Positions 44,309 to 54,347 of a stretch of DNA of 64,000 bases are shown one piece after another. Numbering within the stretch: position 1 is the stretch's first letter; each line of letters starts with the position of its first letter. Position numbers and translations under genes: made by a program. The notes below the pieces were generated by a model that did no database searches, was not told the origin of the DNA, and saw nothing but the letters and a program-made list of their open reading frames with translations. This DNA is from Mucilaginibacter_A sp050955045 (GTDB lineage: Bacteria > Bacteroidota > Bacteroidia > Sphingobacteriales > Sphingobacteriaceae): the NCBI GenBank assembly GCA_050955045.1, contig JBPBQV010000003.1:1-64000 (forward strand). The letters are read 5' to 3'.

Positions 44309-45332
44309 CAAACTTCAACCAAACTTCCGCCATCTGGCTTCACTTCCAAAACATGTTTTACACCACATTTTAAAGCAAAATTATTTTTTTGATGCCCAAC
44401 TGGGAAATCAAAGCAAACAGGATAGTTGTATTCTTTTACTTTTTCCAGCACAATTTCGGGTATAGTTTCTCCAAATTCCTCATCAGGATTATCGGGTTTA
44501 ACAGCAAAACCACCAATAATCAGTCCTGCTAAATGTGTTAATTTTCCGCTTCGTTTCAGGTTGTAAAACAGGCGGTCGAGGTTATACAATTGTTCGTGTA
44601 TATCTTCCACGAATAGAATTTTTCCTTTAGTTTGAAGATCGGATTTGCTTCCGGCTGCATTAGCAAGCAAACTTAATTTCCGCCAACCAGTTCGCCAGTT
44701 GCTTTTCCCAAACGGTTACAATCGGAAGCGGGCGAAGTATAACTCATCTTTTCGCCGGTTAAAGCTTGCTTAATCGACAAAATAGTTTCGACCTGAATTG
44801 GTTCTGCCAGATTCCAGTCCGCAGGAAAACTATTGCACATTTTAGAATGCAAAGTGGCAACATGGAAATTACGGTTGATGTGACTATGCAGCAATGTAAT
44901 ATCGCTAAAACCAATAATCCATTTGGGATGAGCAGCAAAATGCCGGAAGTTTAATTGATCGATAATTCTCACCACACCATAACCGCCGCGTGCACACATT
45001 ACAGCTTTAATATCTGGATTATCCAGCATGTATTGTAATTCGATTACACGTTCTTCGTCTGTTCCGCCAAAAGTGAAGCTTCTTTTACCCACTGTTTTTC
45101 CAATTTCTACCACAAATCCCCAGCTTTGCATCAATGCAACGGCAGGCTGAACTTCTTCCAACGAAATAAAACTTGCCGGACAAGTAATGCCAATTGTATC
45201 GCCTGGCTGCAAATAAGGTGGAATTTTTAAGGATCGATGACTGGAAAAATAAATGGTGTTTGCCCAGGATTTTGCAGAAGCCAAAGTAAACGCTGCTGGC
45301 AACAGTGCAGAAATAAAATGTTTGCGTTGCAT
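44308..45332 (-). pseudogene. LD-carboxypeptidase (peptidase S66), broken by a one-base frameshift
   Basis: The N-terminal 219 residues (45332-44673) carry a signal-like start and PPYLQPGDTIGITCPAS, CARGGYGVVRIIDQL and GFSDITLLH. They end GKATGELVGGN then stop. The next frame (from about 44670) continues LLANAAGSKSDLQTKGKILFVEDIHEQLYNLDR and ends with the DFPVGHQKNN histidine motif. Adding one base to the short T-run at about 44675 rejoins them as GGNLSLLANAAG, a 341-residue protein of normal length. It is either a real inactivation or a base-call error. The residue after GGYG is Val, where many LdcA enzymes have the nucleophilic Ser. Confidence 0.85.
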
Positions 45333-45502
45333 ATTGAGGTGGGAAATTACAAAAGATTTAAGCTGTTTTGAAAATAATCAGCTGTATAATTTTCAAAGTG
45401 ATTTCGGACGTCTGAAAAGAAAACCTGATAATTACCGTTATTTGTTTATTCACCCCAAAAACTAATTTGGGTTGATTTTGATAACCGTTCCATCTGCCAT
45501 AA

Positions 45503-48112
45503 ATGAAATATTTAAAACCTGCCCTGCTCTTTTTACCCTTGCTTTTTTTGCTGCTAAACGAAGCATCGGCACAAAAAAAAGTAGATTATACCAAACTGGT
45601 TAATCCGTTTATTGGCACCGGCGGCCACGGCCATACTTATCCGGGCGCGGTTTTACCGTTTGGAATGGTGCAATTAAGTCCGGATACAAGACTGGAAGGT
45701 TGGGATGGCTGCTCCGGTTATTACACCATGGATTCACTGGTTTATGGTTTCTCCCATACGCATTTAAGCGGAACCGGCATTGCAGATTATTGCGATATTT
45801 TGTTTATGCCCACAACTGGCAAACCGCAATTAAACAACAAAGATTACCGTTCGCATTTCCAGAAAAAAAACGAAGATGCCTCGCCGGGCTATTACACTAC
45901 TTTGCTGGATAAATACAATATTACCGCCGAACTGACCGCTACCTTGCGTGTTGGAATGCACCGTTACAGTTTTCCCAACACTAAAGAAGCCAATATTATT
46001 ATCGATCTGCAGCATCGTGATCCGGTGCTGGATTCCTGGATTGAGGTAGTAAATGATCACGAAATTCGGGGTTTTCGACGTTCCGGCTCCTGGGCAAAAG
46101 ATCAGTCGGTTTACTTCTACGCCAAGTTTTCCAAACCGTTTAAAACTTATGGAATTGCTTCGGACGATCAGATCAAAAACGGCGAAAAGAAATTGCAGGG
46201 GAAAAACATCAAAATGTATCTGCAATTTGATAATCCGGGCGAAGTGATTGCCAAAGTTGGCCTGTCATCCGTCAACGCAGATGGTGCGTTAAAAAACCTG
46301 AATACGGAAGTTCCGGATTTCGATTTTAAAAAAGTAATGCGTGCCGCGAAAGAAATCTGGCAAAAAGAGCTTTCAAAAATTCAGGTAGAAGGCGGCGCAC
46401 CGGTTTTGCCGCCGGTACAGCAGCAAAATAACATGGGTTATGGTTTTGGGCCGGTACATCCAAGAACCCGGGTGGTGGATTACGCCCGCATCAAGCAAAC
46501 TATTTTTTATACGGCTTTGTACCATTGCATGCTGGCACCCAACATTTACAATGATGTGGACGGGCAATATCGTGGGCTGGACCAAAAGATCCACAAGGCA
46601 GATGGTTTTAATTATTACACCGTTTTTTCTTTGTGGGATACGTACCGTGCCGAACATCCGTTGCTGCTTTTAATCGATAAAAAACGGACTTTAGACTTTA
46701 TCAAAAGTTTTATGGCGATGAACGAGCAAGGCGGTTTGCTGCCCATCTGGCCATTGGCTTCCAGCGAAACTTATTGCATGATTGGCAACCATTCTATTCC
46801 GGTTATTGTAGATGCTTATGCCAAAGGTTTACGCGGTTTTGATGCTGAGAAAGCTTTTAAAATGATGAAAGATGCCGTAAACCGAAATCAGTTTGGGCTG
46901 GATTCGTACCGCAAAAACGGTTTGGTTTTGGCAGAAGATGAAAAAGAATCGGTTTCCAAAACACTAGAATATGCTTATGACGACTGGTGCCTCGCCCAAA
47001 TGGCCAAAATGCTGAAAAAAGACCAGGATTATGCCGAATACATTCAGCGTGCGCAATACTGGAAAAACGTTTACAACAACCAAACTAACTTTGTGCAAAC
47101 CAGAACAAATGGCGGCTGGCTCTCTCCTTTCAAACCAACTGATGTAGATGATAATTTCACCGAAGGAAATGCCTGGCAGTTTTCGTTTTTCATGCCGCAG
47201 GATATAAACGGTTTGATTAACCAACTTGGTGGAAAAGAAAACCTGGAGAACAAACTGGATGCTCTGTTTGCTACAAGTTCTGAGATGACGGGCAAAAGTT
47301 TGCCGGATATTACCGGAACAATTGGCCAGTATGTACATGGAAATGAACCAAGCCATCATATTGCTTACCTGTATAATTTTACGGATGATTCGTACAAAAC
47401 GCAGTATTACCTCAACAAAATCATGAATGATTTATACAAAGTTGCGCCCGATGGCTTGGCCGGAAATGAAGATTGCGGACAAATGAGTGCCTGGTATGTA
47501 ATGAATGCACTTGGTTTTTACAACATCGCGCCGGGGCAAAACAACTTCCAGATCGGAATGCCGATTTTTGACAGGGCAACCATTAATCTGGAAAACGGAA
47601 AGAAATTCATTATCAATTCTTCCGGAAATGCAACCAACAGCTATTATTTGCAGGGAATGCAGCTGAATGGCAAACCTTACAACAAGCTATTTTTAGCAAA
47701 CGAAAACTTGGCTAATGGCGGAAACTGGGACGTTTTTATCGGGAAGCTGCCCAACAAATTGTATATGCAGGATTTGGAGAAACCGGTTTCGGCTATTACA
47801 GATCATCAAATTGTAGTTAACCCGTACTTCGTTTATCCCACTAAAAACTTCAGTAAAACCTTAACAGTTTCGGCAGCTTCGATACAAGACAGCGTCAAAA
47901 TTTATTATACGCTGGATGGCAGCATGCCAAACCTGCAATCCAAATTGTACAGTAATCCTTTAACCATCAGCAATACAACTACCATTAAAATTATTGCTGC
48001 TAAAAACAGCATCACCAGCAAAGTAGTAACCGGTATTTTTACTAAAGTAACAGAAGATGCGAAAGCGGTTGTGCCAGCGAAAAGCGCAGCAGTAAATCAA
48101 ATTCCCAATTAA
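45503..48112 (+). CDS. GH92 family alpha-mannosidase with C-terminal CHB_HEX-type domain
   Basis: 869 residues. Signal peptide (1-23, EASAQ), then the GH92 N-terminal sandwich (VNPFIGTGGHGHTYPGAVLPFGMVQLSPDTR) and the (alpha/alpha)6 barrel with GFNYYTVFSLWDTYRAEHPL, GNEPSHHIAYLYNF and GNEDCGQMSAWYVMNALGFYN, the calcium/acid motifs of this exo-alpha-mannosidase family. Residues about 785-845 (YYTLDGSMPNLQSKLYSNP) form a chitobiase-type C-terminal domain. It probably trims N-glycan or yeast-type mannans in the periplasm; no Sus pair is nearby. Confidence 0.93.
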   Translation: MKYLKPALLFLPLLFLLLNEASAQKKVDYTKLVNPFIGTGGHGHTYPGAVLPFGMVQLSPDTRLEGWDGCSGYYTMDSLVYGFSHTHLSGTGIADYCDILFMPTTGKPQLNNKDYRSHFQKKNEDASPGYYTTLLDKYNITAELTATLRVGMHRYSFPNTKEANIIIDLQHRDPVLDSWIEVVNDHEIRGFRRSGSWAKDQSVYFYAKFSKPFKTYGIASDDQIKNGEKKLQGKNIKMYLQFDNPGEVIAKVGLSSVNADGALKNLNTEVPDFDFKKVMRAAKEIWQKELSKIQVEGGAPVLPPVQQQNNMGYGFGPVHPRTRVVDYARIKQTIFYTALYHCMLAPNIYNDVDGQYRGLDQKIHKADGFNYYTVFSLWDTYRAEHPLLLLIDKKRTLDFIKSFMAMNEQGGLLPIWPLASSETYCMIGNHSIPVIVDAYAKGLRGFDAEKAFKMMKDAVNRNQFGLDSYRKNGLVLAEDEKESVSKTLEYAYDDWCLAQMAKMLKKDQDYAEYIQRAQYWKNVYNNQTNFVQTRTNGGWLSPFKPTDVDDNFTEGNAWQFSFFMPQDINGLINQLGGKENLENKLDALFATSSEMTGKSLPDITGTIGQYVHGNEPSHHIAYLYNFTDDSYKTQYYLNKIMNDLYKVAPDGLAGNEDCGQMSAWYVMNALGFYNIAPGQNNFQIGMPIFDRATINLENGKKFIINSSGNATNSYYLQGMQLNGKPYNKLFLANENLANGGNWDVFIGKLPNKLYMQDLEKPVSAITDHQIVVNPYFVYPTKNFSKTLTVSAASIQDSVKIYYTLDGSMPNLQSKLYSNPLTISNTTTIKIIAAKNSITSKVVTGIFTKVTEDAKAVVPAKSAAVNQIPN

Positions 48113-48140
48113 TCGGTATAATTATCGATACAGCCACAAG

Positions 48141-48176
48141 CAAACGTAAGTAATATAGGTTAATTGCTTACGTTTG
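48141..48176. terminator. Inverted repeat between GH92 and PBP1A genes
   Basis: CAAACGTAAG (48141-48150) and CTTACGTTTG (48167-48176), extended by a few imperfect pairs. It lies 28 bases past the GH92 stop and 26 before the favoured PBP1A start. It lacks a clear T-run, so it may be an operator rather than a terminator. Confidence 0.5.
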
Positions 48177-48202
48177 TACACCTCGAAAACGTCAGTTTAT
48201 AT

Positions 48203-50509
48203 ATGTTTTTACGCTTAAAAAATCCGATTTTACGATACTTCGTTTACCTGATATATTTAGTTATTATTCTTTTTTGTGCTGTCGAACTGAATTTTTTGTG
48301 GCTGTTCGGCTACTCGCCAAATACGGATGATCTAAAAAACCCAACGATGTCTATCGCTTCCGATGTTTATACGGCTGATGGAAAACTGATTGGCCGTTAT
48401 TATAAAGAAAACCGTTCGCCGGTTGATTTTCAAAAAATTTCTCCAAACCTGGTTCATGCTTTGGTTGCTACAGAAGATACGCGTTTTTACCAGCATCATG
48501 GTGTAGATTTTTATGGTGTGTTTGGTAGTTTGGTTTCAACGGTGAGCGGAGATCGGCGCGGTGCCAGTACCATTACACAACAATTGGCTAAAAACCTGTT
48601 TCAAACCCGGAAAAAGAAATATCAGGGATTGATTTCGTATGTGCCGGTTTTGCGTACGGTTGCATACAAGTTTAAAGAATGGCTAACGGCTTTTAAAATT
48701 GAACGGGTTTACAGCAAAAACGAAATCCTAACACTGTATTTTAACACCGTTCCTTTCGGCAACAATTCTTTCGGCATAAAAACAGCATCGCTTAAATATT
48801 TCAACAAAAACCCGGATCAGGTAAACCCGGCAGAAGCAGCAACTTTGATCGGAATGCTAAAAGCAACTTCTACTTATAATCCCATTAAAAACCCGGAAAA
48901 ATCTATGGAAAGGCGCAATACTGTGCTTTCGCAAATGGAAAAATATGGTTACATCACTAAAAACGAGTTTAAAAGTTATAGCAGCAACCCAATTCAGTTA
49001 GATCAGAGTTATGTAGAAAATGAATCGCAGGGAGATTCTTACATCCGTTCGGCAGTGGATAAATGGCTGGAAAAATGGTGTACCGATAACGATTATGATT
49101 TATATGAAGACGGGCTGAAAATTTATACGACAATAGATTCTCGTTTGCAGCAGTACGCAGAAGAAGCGGTTGCTGAGAAGATGAAAAGTTTACAAAAACG
49201 GTTTGAAGGAGTTTGGGGAAAAGAAAACCCGTGGCGGACTTTAGATGGAAATGAAATCCTGGATTTTCCGCAGAAAGCCGTGCAGCGTTTACCAATTTAC
49301 AAAATGCTGGAAAAAAAGTTCAAAAGCAATCCCGATTCAATTGATGCTTATTTTAACCGCAAAAAAAGGATGCAGGTTTTTACCTGGAAAGGCGATCATC
49401 AGGATACTACTTTTTCTACCTTCGATTCAATTAAATATTACGCAAGATTACTGAATACCGGCATGATGACGATTGAGCCATCCAGTGGAAAAATTAAAGT
49501 TTGGGTTGGCGGTATCAATCATCAGTATTTTAAATACGACCATGTAAATCAAGCCAAGCGCCAGGCCGGTTCAACCTTCAAACCTTTCGCTTATCTGGCT
49601 GCACTAGACAATGGTTTTACGCCTTGCGATAAGTTTACCGATAAACCGGTTTCGATAAAATACACTAATAATGAAGGTAAACCCGATGTTTGGGAACCTA
49701 AAAATGCGGATTTTAATTTCTCCTACCGGGAAATGTCTTTGCGTTGGGCAATGGGAAAATCAGTGAACTCTATTACTGCTCAGGTTACTGAAAAAGTGGG
49801 CTGGGACAAGGTTGTAGAATATGCACACAAATGTGGAATTGAAAGTCATTTGGAATCTGTTCCATCTGTTTCTTTAGGTTCTAATGATGTTTCTGTTTAC
49901 GAAATGGTTCGGGCTTACAGCACATTTTTAAACAAAGGAGAGCGAATTGACCCGATTTTGGTTTCGAAGATAACAGACAATAAAGGAAATGTTTTGGCAG
50001 AATTCAAGCCAAAAAATACACGGGTTTTAAGTGAAGAAACTGCCTGGCTGATGTTGTATATGTTTCGCGGCGGAATGGAAGAACCTGGCGGAACATCGCA
50101 AGCTTTGTGGGAATACAATGATTTATGGAAAAACAGCAACAACCAGATTGGCGGTAAAACCGGAACTTCATCCGGTTATGCAGATGGCTGGTATATGGGC
50201 ATAACTAAAGATTTGGTTACAGGCGTTTGGGTTGGTGCTGATGAACGAAGCGTCCATTTTAAAACTTCACAAACTGGTGAAGGTTCTCGCACGGCATTGC
50301 CCATTTTTGGTTTATTTATGGAGAAGGTTTATGATGATCCGAAATCCGGTTATACACGCGGCCCATTCCCAAAACCATGGAGCAAAATTACGAAACAGTA
50401 TGATTGCCCAACACCAAGAATCAAGGTAGATACTACGCGTTCAGACAGTATTTCAACTGCTCCTATTGATACAACTGCTGTAACAATTCCAGAACTCGAA
50501 CCACAATAA
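48203..50509 (+). CDS. Class A penicillin-binding protein (PBP1A-like)
   Basis: 768 residues from ATG 48203. This start is preferred because the alternative TTG 48164 falls inside an inverted repeat and adds a polar stretch before the membrane anchor (FVYLIYLVIILFCAVEL). The GT51 domain has ATEDTRFYQHHGVDFYG and GASTITQQLAKNLF. The transpeptidase has SxxK in QAGSTFKPF, the SVN box in GKSVNSITA and KTGT in GGKTGTSSGYADGWY. It polymerises and cross-links peptidoglycan. A Thr/Pro-rich tail ends the protein. Two exact copies of the dispersed motif lie nearby: 48001 in the preceding GH92 gene and 48777 inside this one. Confidence 0.94.
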   Translation: MFLRLKNPILRYFVYLIYLVIILFCAVELNFLWLFGYSPNTDDLKNPTMSIASDVYTADGKLIGRYYKENRSPVDFQKISPNLVHALVATEDTRFYQHHGVDFYGVFGSLVSTVSGDRRGASTITQQLAKNLFQTRKKKYQGLISYVPVLRTVAYKFKEWLTAFKIERVYSKNEILTLYFNTVPFGNNSFGIKTASLKYFNKNPDQVNPAEAATLIGMLKATSTYNPIKNPEKSMERRNTVLSQMEKYGYITKNEFKSYSSNPIQLDQSYVENESQGDSYIRSAVDKWLEKWCTDNDYDLYEDGLKIYTTIDSRLQQYAEEAVAEKMKSLQKRFEGVWGKENPWRTLDGNEILDFPQKAVQRLPIYKMLEKKFKSNPDSIDAYFNRKKRMQVFTWKGDHQDTTFSTFDSIKYYARLLNTGMMTIEPSSGKIKVWVGGINHQYFKYDHVNQAKRQAGSTFKPFAYLAALDNGFTPCDKFTDKPVSIKYTNNEGKPDVWEPKNADFNFSYREMSLRWAMGKSVNSITAQVTEKVGWDKVVEYAHKCGIESHLESVPSVSLGSNDVSVYEMVRAYSTFLNKGERIDPILVSKITDNKGNVLAEFKPKNTRVLSEETAWLMLYMFRGGMEEPGGTSQALWEYNDLWKNSNNQIGGKTGTSSGYADGWYMGITKDLVTGVWVGADERSVHFKTSQTGEGSRTALPIFGLFMEKVYDDPKSGYTRGPFPKPWSKITKQYDCPTPRIKVDTTRSDSISTAPIDTTAVTIPELEPQ

Positions 50510-50599
50510 TTTTCCATGATTTGAACTTATAATTTAGTAAATCATTACTCCTAACATTTCTAAAAAAGTATTATAAACAAAGCACTACCATAAATAGAG

Positions 50600-53500
50600 A
50601 TGGAAAATTTTAACTTAACCAGTTACGCTTTTAAAAAACTGTTTTACACTGTTATAAGTGTTTTCGTAATGCTGTTTTTAATGCAGGAAAATTCGTCTGC
50701 ACAATATTTCGGGCAAAATAAGGTCCGTTACAAAAATCTCAAATTCAAGGTTTACAAAACACCGCATTTCGAAATCTACTATTATCTGAAAAATGATAGC
50801 GTGATCAAACGTTTTGCGCAGGAAACCGAACTTTGGTACACCATCCACCAACAGGTTTTTCAGGATACTTTCCGGAAAGCAAACCCTATTATTTTATATG
50901 CTGATCATCCTGATTTTCAACAAACTACAGCCATTCAGGGCGATATTGGCGTTGGAACTGGCGGCGTTACAGAAGGCTTAAAAAATCGTGTGGTGATGCC
51001 TTTAATGGAAACCAACCAAACCACGCGGCACGTTATTGGCCACGAGCTGGTTCACGCTTTTCAATACCATCTTTTGCTCGATAAAACAAGCAACGGTGAT
51101 ATCGGCAACCTGGGAAATTTGCCGTTGTGGATGATTGAAGGCATGGCAGAATATCTTTCGCTGGGCAAAAAAGATGCTTATACTTCGATGTGGATGCGTG
51201 ATGCTTATCTCAACAAAGATATTCCGAGTATTAAAGATTTAACCAACAGCAACAAGTATTTCCCTTATCGGTATGGCGAAGCTTTCTGGTCGTACATGGG
51301 TTCTACTTACGGTGATTCGGTAATTGTGCCTTTTTTCAAAAATACGGCACGTTTTGGTCTCGATTATGGTATCCGCAGAACTTTTGGCTATGATGAAAAA
51401 ACGTTATCCAGCCTGTGGAAAAACTCCATCGAGGCAACTTACAAACTTTATTTAAAGGATACTTTACAAATTCCAGTTGGAATAAAGGTTGTAGATGACA
51501 AAAACAGCGGCAAAATGAACATTGCGCCAGCTATCAGTCCCGATGGAAAATACATCGCATTTCTGTCAGAAAAAAACCTGTTCAGCATTGATCTTTTTCT
51601 GGCTGATGCGAAAACAGGCCGGATTTTGCGCAAGATCACCAGCAAGGTTTCCAATACACATATTGATGAATTTAATTTTATTGAATCTGCCGGAACCTGG
51701 TCGCCTGATGGGAAACGTTTTGCTTTCAGCGTTTTCAATGAAGGCCGGAACAAAATCGTAATTGTGGATGTAAACAGTGGCCGTGTTCTGCAGGAAACTT
51801 CGATGGGAAAAGCCAAGCAATTCAGTAATTTAAGCTGGTCGCCAAACGGAAACGATATCGTTTTTAATGCACTTGCAGAAGGACAAAGCGATTTGTACAT
51901 GTACAACATTCCTTCCAAAAAAGTTACCCAGTTAACCAACGATAAATACACCGATTACCAGCCAAGTTTTTCTCATGATGGTAAAAAAGTTGTTTTTACC
52001 AGTGATCGTACCACTTATGATCAATCTTTAGCGCAAACTATCCCGTTTAACCTGGCTGTTTATGATCTGACTACTCAAACTACAACCGATATCAAGGTTT
52101 TTAACGGCGCAAATAATCTTAATTCGGCTTTTTCTGCGGATGATAAATTTGTTTACTTTTTGAGTAACCGCGATGGTTTCCGAAATATGTACCGTTATAA
52201 TCTAACCAGTGCTGTAACAGAACAATTAACGGATTTATTTACAGGAATTTCCGGCATTACAGAGTTCTCTCCTGCCCTCAGTTTATCAGCCCAAAACGAT
52301 GTAGTTTACTCCTATTACCGCGCACAGAAATACGCTATTTACAATGCAAAAGTGGCTGACTTTAAACCGAAGATAGTAGAAAATCAGGCTATAAATTTTG
52401 ATGCGGCCATGTTGCCTCCGCCAAAATCTGTTGGGGTAGATTTGATCAATACGAATCTGAACAACTTTCTGGCTTATCAGAAAATCCCTGTGGATTCTAT
52501 CCATAACATTCCTTTTCGGCCGCAATTTAAGCTGGATTATCTGGCCAGCAGCGGCGTTGGTGCAGGCGTGAGCAGATTTGGAGCCGGTTTATCCAGCGGA
52601 ATCCAGGGTTTGTTTAGCGATATTGTTGGCCGTAACCAGATTTATGCAGGTGCAGCGGTTAACGGACAAATTTATGATTTTGGCGGGCAAGTTGCCTACA
52701 TTAACCAGCAAGGCCGATGGAACTTTGGCATTGGTGCATCGCATATTCCTTATCAGTATGCAACTTATCGCGAAGGAATAACCACCGTTCCGATCAACAA
52801 TAAACCAACCAGCGTTTACGAATCCCGTTACGATATTACCCGTACCTTTCAGGATGCTTTGCAGGTTTTTGCTTCCTATCCTCTATCGAAAGTAACCCGG
52901 ATTGAGTTTGGCACCGGTGCTGCCCGCTACTATTATCGGGTGGATCGGTACAGCAGTTACTACAATTATTCAGTAATCAATAATACCATTGTACCTACAA
53001 GCGGACTATATTCAGATCGTAATAAAATTACCCGCGAGCAATATCGCAATGAAACTGGTTACGATTTGATGCCTTTTTCACTGTATCAGTTAAATACAGC
53101 TTTAGTAGGTGATAATTCTTATTTTGGAATTGCTTCTCCGCTGGCCGGATTTCGTTACCGCGTTGGTTTAGAAGGAAACGTGGGCGATTTTAAATTTTTG
53201 GCACCAACTGTTGATTTACGCCGATACGTACGCACATCGCCGGTAACTTTTGCAGGCCGCATTTATGGCTATGGCCGTTTTGGAAACAGTAGCCAGCAAT
53301 TGTTTCCTTTGTTTTTAGGTTATCCGTATCTGATCAGAGGTTACGAAGCCAATAGTTTCTATAAAAACAATTCCCGCAATACCGGCAATTTCACCATAAA
53401 TCAGTTGCAGGGAAGCCGCACCGCTGTAGTCAATTTTGAAGTAAGATTGCCGTTTACCGGACCGGAAAAACTTTCACAGATTAAATCCAAATTCCTGTTT

Positions 53501-53803
53501 TCAGAACTAAATTTCTTTTTTGATGCCGGTTTAGCTTGGAATGCTGGTGATAAAATCGCGTTTAAAAAAGAACCTGATGCCAACAATTATTCTGTTGATG
53601 CCAGTGGAAACCCAATTTACGACCGCTTTGGCCAATTGGTTTATCCAAGCGGATACAACCGCGTTCCGGCAATGTCAACCGGAATTTCTTTACGGGTGAA
53701 CCTGTTTGGTTACTTCGTTTTAGAACCGTATATCGCCATTCCTTTTCAACGTACAGATGTACAAAAACCAGTACTGGGTTTAACTTTTGCACCGGGCTGG
53801 TAA
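50600..53803 (+). CDS. Metallopeptidase-like / beta-propeller / outer-membrane barrel fusion
   Basis: 1067 residues. Signal peptide about 1-34 (NSSAQ). Residues 50-200 resemble a peptidase-MA-like gluzincin: HVIGHELVHAFQYH (HExxH at 148-152) and, 28 residues on, WMIEGMAEYLSLG, with Glu180 as likely third zinc ligand. Residues about 300-620 are TolB/PD40 propeller blades (ISPDGKYIAFLSEK, WSPDGKRFAFS, WSPNGNDIVF, FSHDGKKVVFTSD). The last 400 residues form a D15-like barrel ending GLTFAPGW. It probably combines a proteolytic or binding head with an outer-membrane anchor; no substrate is known. Confidence 0.82.
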   Translation: MENFNLTSYAFKKLFYTVISVFVMLFLMQENSSAQYFGQNKVRYKNLKFKVYKTPHFEIYYYLKNDSVIKRFAQETELWYTIHQQVFQDTFRKANPIILYADHPDFQQTTAIQGDIGVGTGGVTEGLKNRVVMPLMETNQTTRHVIGHELVHAFQYHLLLDKTSNGDIGNLGNLPLWMIEGMAEYLSLGKKDAYTSMWMRDAYLNKDIPSIKDLTNSNKYFPYRYGEAFWSYMGSTYGDSVIVPFFKNTARFGLDYGIRRTFGYDEKTLSSLWKNSIEATYKLYLKDTLQIPVGIKVVDDKNSGKMNIAPAISPDGKYIAFLSEKNLFSIDLFLADAKTGRILRKITSKVSNTHIDEFNFIESAGTWSPDGKRFAFSVFNEGRNKIVIVDVNSGRVLQETSMGKAKQFSNLSWSPNGNDIVFNALAEGQSDLYMYNIPSKKVTQLTNDKYTDYQPSFSHDGKKVVFTSDRTTYDQSLAQTIPFNLAVYDLTTQTTTDIKVFNGANNLNSAFSADDKFVYFLSNRDGFRNMYRYNLTSAVTEQLTDLFTGISGITEFSPALSLSAQNDVVYSYYRAQKYAIYNAKVADFKPKIVENQAINFDAAMLPPPKSVGVDLINTNLNNFLAYQKIPVDSIHNIPFRPQFKLDYLASSGVGAGVSRFGAGLSSGIQGLFSDIVGRNQIYAGAAVNGQIYDFGGQVAYINQQGRWNFGIGASHIPYQYATYREGITTVPINNKPTSVYESRYDITRTFQDALQVFASYPLSKVTRIEFGTGAARYYYRVDRYSSYYNYSVINNTIVPTSGLYSDRNKITREQYRNETGYDLMPFSLYQLNTALVGDNSYFGIASPLAGFRYRVGLEGNVGDFKFLAPTVDLRRYVRTSPVTFAGRIYGYGRFGNSSQQLFPLFLGYPYLIRGYEANSFYKNNSRNTGNFTINQLQGSRTAVVNFEVRLPFTGPEKLSQIKSKFLFSELNFFFDAGLAWNAGDKIAFKKEPDANNYSVDASGNPIYDRFGQLVYPSGYNRVPAMSTGISLRVNLFGYFVLEPYIAIPFQRTDVQKPVLGLTFAPGW

Positions 53804-53814
53804 TGCTTCTTTTA
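53803..53814 (-). repeat. Dispersed TAAAANNAGYAT motif (GA type)
   Basis: ATGCTTCTTTTA on the + strand; its first base is the last base of the stop codon of the barrel fusion gene. Confidence 0.65.
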
Positions 53815-53922
53815 TACTTATAATTTATCAATATTAATAAAATGAAAGCTGTTATTAATGGATTGAATAATAAAGAAGTAAGCCTTTAAAATTAATTTAA
53901 ACTATATAACACTTAATACTAT

Positions 53923-53972
53923 TACTTAAAGATTAATTGTACATTACAAAAAAATCAATTAATCTTTAAGTA
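53923..53972 (+). promoter_or_regulatory. 17-bp perfect hairpin ending on a start codon
   Basis: TACTTAAAGATTAATTG (53923-53939) and its exact complement (53956-53972) flank a 16-base A-rich loop. The right arm ends on the A of the lipoprotein ATG. It could control translation as an RNA hairpin or be a DNA operator. Confidence 0.6.
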
Positions 53973-54247
53973 TGAAAAAACTTTCCTTAACCCTACTAAC
54001 AGCTATTTTTATTATTAATTCTTTAAGCTCTTGTGCTACCGTTTTTGGTGGTAAAGTAACCACAGCTCAAAGAACTAAACCTGCTCCGGGACAACCTTCC
54101 AGACCTATCAGAGCTGTTGCAATGATTGCTGATATTCTTCTTTTTCCAGCCGGCTTAATTGTAGATTTTGCTACAGGTGCAATCTATAAACCGGAAAGAA
54201 GTAATTCAAATACTGATTCTGCAAGTACAAAAAAAACAGATATATAA
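53972..54247 (+). CDS. Small lipoprotein, unknown function
   Basis: 91 residues. Signal peptide with lipobox SLSSC (Cys at about 21), then a short polar region, a hydrophobic stretch (MIADILLFPAGLIVDFATGAIYKP) and a Ser/Thr/Asn tail. The lipobox-VFGG start and P-rich middle resemble small Bacteroidota lipoproteins of the YceK/DUF type, but I do not assign a family. Preceded by a striking hairpin at the start codon and followed by a terminator. Confidence 0.75.
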   Translation: MKKLSLTLLTAIFIINSLSSCATVFGGKVTTAQRTKPAPGQPSRPIRAVAMIADILLFPAGLIVDFATGAIYKPERSNSNTDSASTKKTDI

Positions 54248-54295
54248 TAACAGTATATACTGTTTCTATACGAGTTACTACTTCTTTTAAGGCAT

Positions 54296-54330
54296 AAAAA
54301 AGCGGTTGAGATAATCTCTACCGCTTTTTT
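54296..54330. terminator. Bidirectional terminator between the lipoprotein and Pro-rich genes
   Basis: AAAAAAGCGGT pairs with ACCGCTTTTTT, with an inner GAGAT/ATCTC stem; A- and T-runs on both sides serve the convergent genes. Confidence 0.85.
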
Positions 54331-54347
54331 TGTAATGATTAAATTTA

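Noticed and set aside
48164..48202. TTG start for PBP1A
   Set aside because: The codon is inside an inverted repeat and the added residues do not belong to the family; ATG 48203 fits better.
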